A stretch of DNA of 64,000 nt from Alitta virens (Eukaryota; Annelida; Polychaeta; Phyllodocida; Nereididae): positions 39,000,336 through 39,064,335 of the forward strand of contig OW028580.1 of NCBI GenBank assembly GCA_932294295.1, read 5' to 3'. Within the stretch, counting starts at the first letter, position 1, and each line of letters begins with the position of its first letter. This document shows positions 34,801-43,832 of the stretch, one piece after another. Under the pieces are notes generated by a model. The model saw nothing but the letters and a program-made list of their open reading frames with translations, did not search any database and had not been told where the DNA came from. Position numbers and translations under genes: made by a program.

Positions 34801-36479
34801 GCACTGTACGAGCCTAATGGTGGCAAGATAAAATATTTCCGTGGCCTATGAGAAATAATTCACTTACACATTAACTGTATCATTCACTCTCATCAAGGGA
34901 GCTCCAAAAGTCTCAATGGAGTATGGTCTTGCCAGGTCATCCCTTGTAATGTCCATTGTGTGGATGAAGGTTGTGGAGGTCATGTTTGCTGGTTTGAAAA
35001 TTCTTTCCATCATGAGGTCTTCCCAGTTTTCACCAGAGAGAACTTCAGTTATAAAGCTCATCAAGTCATACATCTGATTGTTATAAATGGCAGAGTCACG
35101 AAAAGCTCCGAGTGGACGTACAAAGCGGTTGTCACTGGTAAGACAAGAATAATCATTGAGGTGCAAGTGCATTGAAAAAGAAATACTGTATTTAACTGCA
35201 TTGACCCTATCTAAAATTATATATTCATAACCCTAACTATCTCATCACAATCAGCATCAATATGAACTAATTTCCTTAAAGCATGCAATATTCTTTTCTA
35301 AATCAGTTTCTTTATCCAACTGTGATTCAAGGATCCTTCTAGGAACATCACAAATGTGATACATCTTCCTTCAGGCAAGCACTTAAAAATTTGGGATACT
35401 TTCATTAAGATCTAATAATGACCACTTACAAAGCTGCATTTCTGCGATCAGTATTCTCCCTGAATCCAATGAAGTCTCTACGTGGTTGTCCCAAACGATG
35501 CGATGCTATGTCTCTCATTGTTGCCTGACTTGTTCTCAATCCATCGTGGAAATAGAAATCTTCCCCGAGGACATCCCGTACTTTGGTGTTCCATGACAAG
35601 CTGGAAAATAATTAAAAACTAATGTTACTGAATGGAAAGGGACAAATTTTTATTTGAATAGTGATAATAGTTGAAAGAGTTAATCATTCAGTTTAAAGTA
35701 GGAGCATATTAGCCTCAAAATGTTAATCAGAGCATACTGGTAAATCCTAAGATGTTAGAATATAAAAGCACTGTTTTATTTGATTCTTGGATAAAGTTAA
35801 CAAGTAATGATTTAATTTTTGCAAAGATCTGTTTCTGGAAATTCATATTAGCGATCTCAAGTTTGCACACTGTGTCATGAAGGCCTCAAGATCATTTTGC
35901 AAGTAAAGTGAATAAACCAGCTGGATGTTGATAGCTTGATAACCTGAGCTACATTGTAAATATGCTTGAACTTGTACATTATTTTCATCCAAATAATTTT
36001 GACAGTTCCATATGATTATACATGCCCATTTACCTCCAAAACATTGCCTAATAAGGTCATTATAAACTGCTTTGTTACCAAAGCAATATTGAACAAAGTC
36101 AATGATGTAACTGGTTTCTCATTTTCTGTTTATATTCAATCAAAATATTTTTAATAGATTCATATGATTACACATACCCATTTTCCTCCAAAACAATGCC
36201 TAATAAAGTTGTTGTAAACTGTTTTGATGTTGAAGCAATATTGAATAAGGTCTGTGGTGTAACTGGTTGCTCATTGTCTGTATCTATCAGTCCATATCCA
36301 TTGGAAAAAACCACCTCCCCTTTATGGACTACTGAGATTTGGGTGCCCATGATATCCCAGCAATCCATAACAGCTTCTACAACTTCATTGATTCGCCTTT
36401 GCTTCTCTGGGTCAAGATAGTCACCATTGGTAAGAAGAACACTAATGGGGAGAATTAAGATGCCTAGCAACAGCTTCAT
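31823..36479 (-). CDS. Secreted beta-lactamase-like serine hydrolase, gene 1 (five exons)
   Basis: Exons on the minus strand: 36479-36178, 35600-35430, 35134-34868, 33308-33058 and 32490-31823. All introns are GT-AG and phases join cleanly (1,659 nt, 552 aa plus stop). Residues 1-19 look like a signal peptide ('MKLLLGILILPISVLLTNG'). The serine-hydrolase motifs of the class C beta-lactamase/PBP family (Pfam Beta-lactamase) are all present: S83-T-S-K86 in exon 1, Y175-N-N177 in exon 3 and H337-S-G339 in exon 5. A C-terminal domain of about 180 aa includes 'PYVGEYGDFYYGNITV', like the DUF3471-type domain that follows this fold in LACTB/gigasin-6-like proteins. An active-site serine peptidase or esterase that is secreted or luminal is inferred; the substrate is unknown. 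Exons 1-3 match genes 2 and 3 closely, while exons 4-5 are clearly diverged, so the gene is a recombinant. A transposon sits in intron 3. Confidence 0.88.
33598..34433. mobile_element. 836-bp hAT-like foldback element in intron 3 of gene 1
   Basis: It is flanked by an exact 8-bp duplication ATGTGTAT (33,590-33,597 and 34,434-34,441). Ends are TAGGGTGTGGCTGGTGCCC and the complement of TGGGGTGTGGCTGGTACCC. Imperfect inverted similarity continues more than 150 bp inward on each arm. The uninterrupted site is present in the inverted fragment near 37,715 ('AGATGTGTATGAGAG' on the complement), and in slightly different form in genes 2 and 3. The 8-bp duplication and the TAGGG end fit the hAT superfamily. 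There is no transposase. Confidence 0.9.
36026..36125 (-). pseudogene. Duplicated 3' half of exon 1 inside intron 1 (gene 1)
   Basis: About 150 bp downstream of exon 1, the last third of exon 1 is repeated: 'KPVTSLTLFNIALVTKQF' against 'QPVTPQTLFNIASTSKQF'. The catalytic Ser of SxxK has become Leu. The downstream donor is GC instead of GT ('GGGCATGT'), and an AG lies directly upstream at 36,126-36,127. It is either a dead duplicate or a cassette exon. If spliced in place of the normal end it would give a protein without the nucleophile. Confidence 0.6.
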
Positions 36480-36782
36480 ATTGGAATTTTCAATTTCTGC
36501 AAATATAACATTTCAATTAGGTTCAAAATAGATTGCTATTTTATGAAAATATATTATCACTGCTGAAGTTGAAATATAAGGATTCAGAGAATGCCAAATT
36601 GCAATGCCAGTTTAGCCTGACATCGCTCCAACATGGATAAAATCCATATTATCTGAGTTAAAACTAATGTGGAATGCTTATAGGTTACAGATCACATGCT
36701 ATTTAGTTTACAGTTATTGGTTAAAAATGCAAAGGTTTCTTGAAAACATTAAATGTATAATTACTGAAAATGTAATGCTTAC

Positions 36783-36850
36783 CCCTGTGTCTCCAGATCC
36801 ATTCATTGGCTTCTGAGGTGCAACTAGTTATACCAAAACTTTATCGTGAG
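36783..36850 (-). other. Inferred 5' UTR exon, gene 1
   Basis: A donor 'CAGGG|GTAAGC' at 36,782 pairs plausibly with the acceptor 'ATTTGCAG' that ends at 36,497, 17 nt before the exon 1 ATG. The upstream limit is a guess. Identical sites occur in units II and III. Confidence 0.4.
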
Positions 36851-37394
36851 CATCTTAGATAAAGTATAACTTTGTTCTAAATATATGTAAATCTAAATTA
36901 AGTGTTACCATGTGCCAAAATTTAGTCATCAATAAATAACTACGTACACTTATCGGTAAACATATGAATGGTTCTCATGCAAAATACACCCATGGTCATA
37001 AGTGATGTATTCATAATTTTATATAGTGTACCAACCCTGAGTTCCAATTAGTCATGGCATTTCTATTTTTTGTGTGAGAAACCAGCATATGCTGGCTGAT
37101 CATGCTGATTGTATATGCTGTTCGTGATGAAATTTTTATATATGTTGTATTTGATCATTGAAGGGTTGGTGATCTCGAAAATTTGAAGAATTTTCAACTT
37201 AATCCACTATAATACATTGTCTTTTTCCAGCTGATTTCAAGAGACTTATATAACAACAATTATATTACACTTAGACTATTGTTCTAAGAGGGATATAACT
37301 AACGAAAATGACAGTTAACTCCCTCCTGAGTGCAAACCGAACTTGTCTGGCATAATAAAGGCAGTAAGACAAAACAAACATGAAACAAATTAGC

Positions 37395-38345
37395 AATGAT
37401 GAGCATGTCCTTTCTACAAGTCGTCCCCTTCCACCATCTATAGTGAATTTAAATTGCCGAGCACAGCGAGGGTCTACAGAATCTCATTGTGAACAACTCA
37501 CCAACATTTCCGTGCAACTAAATGTAGGTCACTTTATGCATCCACAACTTGCTACCAGGCACTGTTTATACGACTGCAGTTCATATGGATTAACTAACAA
37601 TGGCCGACAACTGCACTCAAAATAACTTGGAATATTCTCTGTCTTCATATTAGAAGCATTTGCCAATAGTTGTAAATGTTTCATATTCTTCATTAATCAA
37701 ATAAATATGTTTGCTCTCATACACATCTGTACAATATGACAATTTTTGATGTGGTCGCGTAGTTGATGTCATGCCATTAGTATAGATCGTAAATCATACC
37801 GCATCAAACTACTTTCTCTCATATTCATTAGGGTGCCCAATGTAGTAATATTTTCCTTTTGGCGCCTTCATTATCTTTACTTTAAACAATTTTTGTATGA
37901 TATTGGGAAAATGTACTGAGTGATATTGAGAATAAGTAACTTCTATCTATCCTTCGTTTGGTATTTCAACCTTTACTAACCTAGCAGTTTGCATCTTGCA
38001 TTTCATTTCCAGGCAATTTTCACGTCTAGGAGGGGCAGGATCAAATGCAGATGACATGGCTAATTGGATGAAGTTTCAAGTTGATGGAGGGTGTCTAAAA
38101 TGGGCATGTTGTGCAAGACTTTCACACTGCATTCAACCTTTGGCCAATGGGACTGATTTGTTCAACAAGCCAACAACACCAGTCACCTTTATTTCTGATG
38201 GTTATGGTCTCGGCTTTCAAACTGGATGGTAAAAAAGGTATATATGAATCACTAATGATACTACATGTACTGTCTACAAGTCGACCCCATGCACCATCTA
38301 AAATGAGTTTAAATTGTCTGCTAAATTAATTAGGGGCGCACTAGT
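37395..38345 (+). pseudogene. Inverted, scrambled serine hydrolase fragment with dead exon 4 (unit I)
   Basis: Plus-strand sequence copied from the exon 4-intron 3 region of the family. Order: 37,400-37,520 resembles the region 3' of exon 4, 37,540-37,740 and 37,740-37,890 intron 3, 38,013-38,237 exon 4, and 38,240-38,340 again the region 3' of exon 4. So one segment appears twice and out of order. The exon 4 copy keeps its acceptor and 'DMANWMKFQVDGG' but is 26 bp short, shifts frame in the middle and ends GGATGGTAA, where the intact genes have GGATGGTAC. It cannot code. It lies antisense to the array genes. Confidence 0.85.
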
Positions 38346-38349
38346 AGTT

Positions 38350-38600
38350 GTAGAATGTCTCTGGACTGTAAGCTTGTTCTCTGTTTCCAGGTACCGTCTT
38401 GTGTGAATCTCTTTTCTACAACTGTGGTAGCTTCATTGATGGGGATGCTTGTGAATAGTGCCGTAACATCAAATGATACCAGTTTCCAAGGAGGGGGGAC
38501 TTCGAGGTCTCATATTTTGTGTAAAAAATAACTGTGCTGTTCTTGGGGATGAACATGATCCAACAAACTGGCAAAGATTTATTTCATTGCAAAAGGGCTA
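38350..38600 (-). pseudogene. Penelope-like element RT fragment (unit I)
   Basis: The minus-strand frame reads 'KLVSFDVTALFTSIPINEA', the RT motif A block typical of Penelope-like elements, preceded by 'LLDHVHPQEQHSYFLHKI' and an in-frame TGA. Only about 80 codons remain. No GIY-YIG domain is present. Confidence 0.7.
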
Positions 38601-38907
38601 TGAATTATAGACAACACCACCGAAAGGACCACATGAGCCCAGAACAGGCCAAGACTCCATGCAAAGTTATTTGTTTTAGCTAATGTTTTATAATTTAATA
38701 AAACAATGATGCTGATATTGGTACTAAGTAAGTAACATGACTACAGCTGTATTCATTGCCATACCCTTATAGGGATACACCTTTCTTTTAATGAGAAGTA
38801 TTCATGCGTGCATTGTAAGTTATTCATTAGACCCTGAAACAGTGAAATTGGACTGTGTTGGCACATCAATTAATGTAAAAGAACACACAAAGACACCTAA
38901 ATTTTAA

Positions 38908-39250
38908 AGAGGTACCATGGCCCAGTGGTTCAAGTGTTCGCCGTCTGACCGTGAGGCTGGGAGTTCAGCCTTCACCATGGAATGGAGGACCTGAGCAGAT
39001 CTTCTGCAACTCTTTGCTCCACCTTACCCACTTAATCCAGATGCAAATAGAGACCTGGATATGGACAGGGATGGTGATTGTAGAGTGCTTAGTCCCCTGC
39101 AGGTAATTATGAGTCTCAAGGCCCATGCTTGATCAAGTCCACAGGCAAGTTCATTGTGGTAATTCAGCTAAAGTGAGAGGCTGCCTAGGTGCCACGATCA
39201 AGTTAATTAACACCACGTACCTACCTAAGGTGGGTGCTCATAACTTAAGA
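38908..39250 (+). mobile_element. tRNA-like SINE (family C, unit I)
   Basis: A box A-like 'TGGCCCAGTGGTTCAAG' and a box B-like 'GGGAGTTCAGCC' are followed by a body of about 280 bp. It differs from SINE-A and SINE-B. The tRNA-derived head is recognisable but the pol III boxes are degenerate. Confidence 0.6.
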
Positions 39251-39284
39251 TGCTCATAACAGTAACTCCTGTATAAAAAACCTG

Positions 39285-39720
39285 ACCCAGTTGGCAAAAG
39301 AAAATTATTGGCCCTTAAGCGTATTAACCTCAACTTCTAAAATATTTGAAGGGATCTTGTGCTATCAACTGCTCAGTTTCATTTCCTCTTACCTATCCAC
39401 ACTTCTGTCAGCTTATAGAAAATCCTATAGTTGCAGTAATGTCTTACAGAAATGTGTTGAAAATTTGAGACAATCTGTTGATAATAACCAACATGTAGGA
39501 TGCATACTGATCGATTTATCCAAAGCTTTTGACTGCTTACCTCATGGACTTTTAATAGCCGTAGAGGGGTTTAATCACAATATAGCAATGGAATTTAGAT
39601 TGATTTAATCATCTGCTCCTAAAAATATTATATATATTGTACAATTATTTGATGGTTTCATGTTTTTGTAATAATTGTGTTAAAAAATGTTTGTGGAAAT
39701 AAACGTGTCTGATTCTTAGG
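39285..39720 (+). pseudogene. LINE RT fragment with 3' end (unit I)
   Basis: The frame 39,291-39,608 encodes an RT palm start: 'NYWPLSVLTSTSKIFEGIL' (NYRPISLL-like) and motif A 'GCILIDLSKAFDCLPHGLL'. It then runs out. An AATAAA lies at 39,698. The element has lost both its 5' part and the region from motif B on, so it is an internally deleted relic. Confidence 0.75.
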
Positions 39721-39724
39721 ATTT

Positions 39725-40500
39725 TAGATTATTTGATGGCAACTTTGGAATATAAGTTGTTATACTGTGTTGCATTTATCTGATATCAATAATATATCAC
39801 AAAATGCAAACATATCATGTTTTGTAAAGGGATTTGGTACAAAAATTGTGATTAAATTACCATTGCCAATACAAAATAATCCTGCCAATACATTGGTCAT
39901 GATCACAATAAACATGCAGTGTGGGGTAATGTACATAGAAACATTCACTAGATGTGTCTAATTTATACTTATAAATGTTAGTTTTCCATTGTTTTGAGGT
40001 AATTTTGACGGTTCTATTAATGTTATCTCAGTTGTTTGTTGCAGCTTTTTGAATACTTTCCGATTTGCCGAAATAAAAAAAATTAAGGGTTTAGGGGAAA
40101 TATATTGCCTTACTGTGGTCTTACAAATTATCCAATAGGCCCATGTTATATATCACTGAATAGAAGAGTAGATGTGGGAAATTGTGATATATAATATGTT
40201 AAATGGAAAACATTTTAGTTCAGTGAACTAATAATGAAGTATGTTTTGCAGCTTTTAACCTAATTTTGCCCTGATTCAGAAAATCATAAAAATATTGCAC
40301 TAACTAAGCTATATCATGTATTCCTAGGTCCAGTCCAATGATTGAGAACCATTTTTGTGCTGTTTGGCTAAACAGGGCAGGCATCAAAGGACACTATATG
40401 CACACTATGGAGCCATCAAAATTTTTATATTTGAAAAAAGATCCTGCATTTTGTCAAATGCATCAAGTATATCTGACTTAAAATATATGTTTTTTTAATT
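39725..40500. other. AT-rich spacer without recognised features
   Basis: Short open frames on both strands are not supported as genes. The last 110 bp resemble the older spacer at 30,610-30,725. Confidence 0.4.
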
Positions 40501-40571
40501 ATTCAGTGTGTGGCAGAGGTCGCCACAGTCGTTGGACACGCAGCCACCTGGCGGACGTGATGGACGACGAA

Positions 40572-40586
40572 TGGTGTCAGAAGTGG
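40572..40586 (+). promoter_or_regulatory. Primer binding site complementary to tRNA-Leu 3' end
   Basis: 'TGGTGTCAGAAGTGG' starts at the first base after the left terminal repeat. It is the complement of the CCA-tailed 3' end of common animal tRNA-Leu (…CCACTTCTGACACCA), recalled from known tRNAs. Confidence 0.8.
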
Positions 40587-40888
40587 TTTTGAAAGATATT
40601 CACGACCGCAAGAGCCATTACCATTCAACCAGCAAGTTGACTGTTAAGACGTAGCTCTTAATGTTTTTGTGTCACGGAAAAGTCACTTCCGGTACGTCGT
40701 ATTGGCGCGAAAATTTTTGACAGCAGAGTTGAGAATTGAAATTGTTTATAATTAAACAATTAGAATTATTCTAAATTGTTGGCTAAATACTGTAGGTTAT
40801 TCCAAGCAGTTGTGAGTTGACAAATTATATTCTGTGTTGAATAGTACATTGAGTACATTGTAAGAATTAATTGGTTATTATAAATTTG

Positions 40889-41340
40889 TCAGCGTAGTCT
40901 GTTGAATTTATTAGGTGACACTCTTATGAATTGGTAGCAACTAATCAATTTGTTGATTATAAGGTGACAGCATAGACTGCTCACTGTAAGAATTAAGTGG
41001 TGTTTATAAATTTGCCAGCGTAGTCTGTTCAATTTATTAAGTACACACACATATGAATTGGTAGCAACATATTTAATCAATTTGTTGATTATAAGGTGAC
41101 AGCGTAGACTGCTCACTGTAAGAATTAAGTGGTGTTTATAAATTTGCCAGCGTAGTCTGTTGAATTTATTAAGTGCACACACATATGAATTGGTAGCAAC
41201 ATATTTAATCAATTTTTTGATTATAAGGTGACAGCGTAGACTGCTCACTGTAACAATTAAGTGGTGATTGTAAATTTGCCAGCGTAGTCTGTTGAATTCA
41301 TTAAGTGCACACACTTACGAATTGGGAACAACTAATCAAT
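40889..41340 (+). repeat. 132-bp tandem repeat in the leader (three units, unit I)
   Basis: Three near-identical units of about 132 bp plus degenerate edges. Each contains 'GACAGCGTAGACTGCTCACT' and, half a unit later, 'CCAGCGTAGTCTGTT'. A frame stays open on the minus strand because the period is a multiple of three; it is not a gene. A regulatory or packaging role is possible but unproven. Confidence 0.9.
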
Positions 41341-41447
41341 TTGGTGAATATAAATTGAACAGCGTAGACTGTTCACTTTGGTTTAACATTTGCACATGTT
41401 AAATTGTAATAGACTCCAATTATTAACAGTGTAGACTGTTATTGACC

Positions 41448-42653
41448 ATGGCATTCAATATGGATACAGCAAATAAGGTTAAACTTGAAGATTTTAAAAC
41501 AATGCATGAGATTAAGGAAATAACATCCAGCATTGCGGAATTTGTGGTACCCAAGCAAGATGGGTCTGTTCTGCCAGAGACACCTGAGGATACAGGCGCA
41601 GCAGTAGAACGGCCGTTCGCTGATATGTTGAAAGAGGTTCTCTACCGGTTAAAAGAGCAAGAGTCAAGACTCATGAATGTGGAGCATACCATGTATGATA
41701 TAGCACATAAGGGTTGGACTCAACTTGAAACCAAATGCAAGAGATAAACCAAGAGCACAAGACTGCCAATCTACCGCAAACCAGTCACAAGTATTCTGGT
41801 AGTGACAAGAACGGGCCTGGGGTTGCACAGGTACCAGAAAAGAAACCACCTTAACAACAAACAGTCTAAAACAAAAGATGACAATGATGATTACATGTCT
41901 ACAAGCAAGACAAGAACACAGAGCCGTTTCGTTTCGACCTAAGTCAACCTTAATAGTTTTAAAGGCAAGGTTGGTGCATGGGAGAACCAGTTTCAGAAGT
42001 TCACAATCAGGGCAGAAACACGCGGTTGGAATGACCGTGTAAAAGTCTTCAAATTAACATCAGCTTTGAAGAGTGGTGCGACAAAGTCAATTGTTTGTTA
42101 TGGGTGTGGGGATAGTCGCTGTGATGAGCGATCCAATTGGCGACACAGATCGCCATGACCAATGAGATCACCACATTATGATAATAGGAGAACACGGGAG
42201 CAAGTGGAAAATTCAAGATCACTGAATAGAAGGTGCTGGGCATGTGGTGACGTAGGACATTTATATGCAGAGTGTCGAAATATAGAAGGGAGATGGCAGT
42301 CGAGAAGATACAACCGAGAGAGAGACGGGTACAGAAGAACCTATGATACTGCAGCATGTCGCCATGATGGTTATTACCAGGACCAGTACGACAGATATCG
42401 GCGACCTTCAGATGATTTGAGGAGCAGTAGACATAGTTTTCCAGTTACGAATGGCAGCAAATCCAGAGCGGACAGTTCCTCTTGGAGATCATCACCCACA
42501 AGGAACTGGGGAGCATCAGGGAATGATGAAAAGTACAGCAGAGGGTTTGGGGAACAGTCCCAACCATCTAAAGAGACAAGCGGAATCACTAGCTACAGCT
42601 CCAGGATTGCTTGTCGGTACAATCCTGGAAGCTACTGCCCACGCAGCCAGTAG
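41448..42653 (+). pseudogene. Gag-like frame with three in-frame stops (unit I)
   Basis: One continuous reading frame of about 400 codons, broken only by TAA at 41,745, TAA at 41,940 and TGA at 42,156, with no frameshift. It starts at an ATG in a good context ('TTGACCATGGC'). The middle part has a capsid-like 'AWENQFQKFTIRAETRGW' stretch. After 'KSIVCYGCGD' the rest of a capsid is missing. The third part holds a clear CCHC zinc knuckle, 'CWACGDVGHLYAEC', followed by an Arg/Ser/Tyr-rich basic tail. The layout is a shortened Ty3/gypsy-type Gag. The same stops occur in unit II, so the decay came before the array expanded. Confidence 0.75.
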
Positions 42654-42953
42654 GTTCTACAACATCATGAACTGAGTAGCCGCAGATGTCAACGTAGATT
42701 GGCAGTGTAAATAATAACTAAATTTGTATAGTATGTTGAACTTTAGTTAAGAATTAGAGGCAGCTAGAGCCACACATGCCAACGGAAATTGGCATTGTAC
42801 ATAATGAACTGTGACTCTAGGATTCGTTAAACGATTTATCAGTGAGGCGAAACTGTATTAAATTGTATAATATATTGGCAGGAAAAACATGGAGGGAAGG
42901 AAGGCGGAGGCCTTCAGGATGACATAGGGGGAGGCAACCCCGTAGTGGGTCAC

Positions 42954-42972
42954 AGAAGAAAAGGGGGAAGAG
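42954..42972 (+). promoter_or_regulatory. Polypurine tract
   Basis: A 19-nt all-purine run ('AGAAGAAAAGGGGGAAGAG') abuts the right terminal repeat exactly, where a plus-strand primer belongs. Confidence 0.85.
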
Positions 42973-43039
42973 TGTGGCAGAGGTCGCCACAGTCGTTGGA
43001 CACGCAGCCACCTGGCGGACGTGACGGACGACGAATTAC

Positions 43040-43760
43040 AGTAGCGTAGACCTTCAGACCATTCAGATGTGTATTCAAGCATCCCTTGACGATGCATACT
43101 GAAGCAGTGGCCGTACAGGAAGTACACTTCCACACCTAAGTTTGCCCTGTTTACTTCCTTCTCCCAGCAAATTTTATTCTGAATTGTTAAAAGCAAAAAT
43201 TTCTTATGTTTGACTTTAATAATGCTGCATAAACACAAGTCTGAGTCTGAGTCTGGTTTGCAATTCATTTAGCATTAACAATTGCAACTGTCTTGGATGT
43301 GGTAGAGATATGATTTGACCCAGAAACAATTGCAACAGAAAGGATTCCAGTGCCATTTGAACCCCAAGGGCCTCTGCCTTGGATGTCACGAGAATAACAT
43401 GCATGTTCAAAAGATAGTATAATGTCCAGGAGCTCAACTCCATTAGTTATAGAGGTTTCATGAACAATATCGACGATGCCCCTCTGCTATGTGGGTATTT
43501 GCGCAGGATTTGCTGCTGCATAGCCTATGTTTATATGTGGTGTGTTTGATCTGCCTAAAATATTTTATAATTTCAATTCAATTTAAATCGGCTCATTTTG
43601 GGTACTAGTGTGAGGTCATCTTACATTCTGTGACCTTCATGGTATTAGAGTGGGTGTGTAATGCTATCATAAAAATATCAATACCTTTTTTGGGTCATTA
43701 CTAATACTCTCAAGCAGATAACCCTTAAGCCCAATAACAAAACAGTGCAAGAGCATATAA
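43040..43760. other. Spacer 3' of gene 2
   Basis: From about 43,137 it aligns with 31,112-31,740 of the older unit. The first 100 bp after the LTR element have no counterpart there. Confidence 0.5.
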
Positions 43761-43766
43761 TTTATT
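43761..43766 (-). terminator. Poly(A) signal, serine hydrolase gene 2
   Basis: AATAAA on the minus strand, about 67 nt past the stop. Confidence 0.7.
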
Positions 43767-43832
43767 TGTCATTTCTTGTTCATCAGATAAATCAAATATG
43801 CTTTACGACAATTTTTCACTACAATAATTAAT

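Larger units (their letters stand above)
40509..43035 (+). mobile_element. Gag-only LTR retroelement with about 63-bp terminal repeats (unit I)
   Basis: Direct terminal repeats at 40,509-40,571 and 42,973-43,035 start 'TGTGGCAGAGGTCGCCACA' (itself able to form a hairpin) and differ at one base. A tRNA-primer-like site directly follows the left repeat and a polypurine tract directly precedes the right one. Inside are a 132-bp tandem repeat and a gag-like frame broken by stops. There is no protease, RT, RNase H or integrase, so it is non-autonomous (TR-GAG/TRIM-like). No clean target-site duplication was found: CAGTG on the left against CAGTA three bases past the right repeat. Confidence 0.82.

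Noticed and set aside
40504..43043. CAGTG/CAGTA as the target-site duplication of the gag-only element
   Set aside because: The right-hand match begins three bases beyond the repeat seen on the left and differs at one base. The sequence after it does not match the older empty spacer, so I do not claim it.
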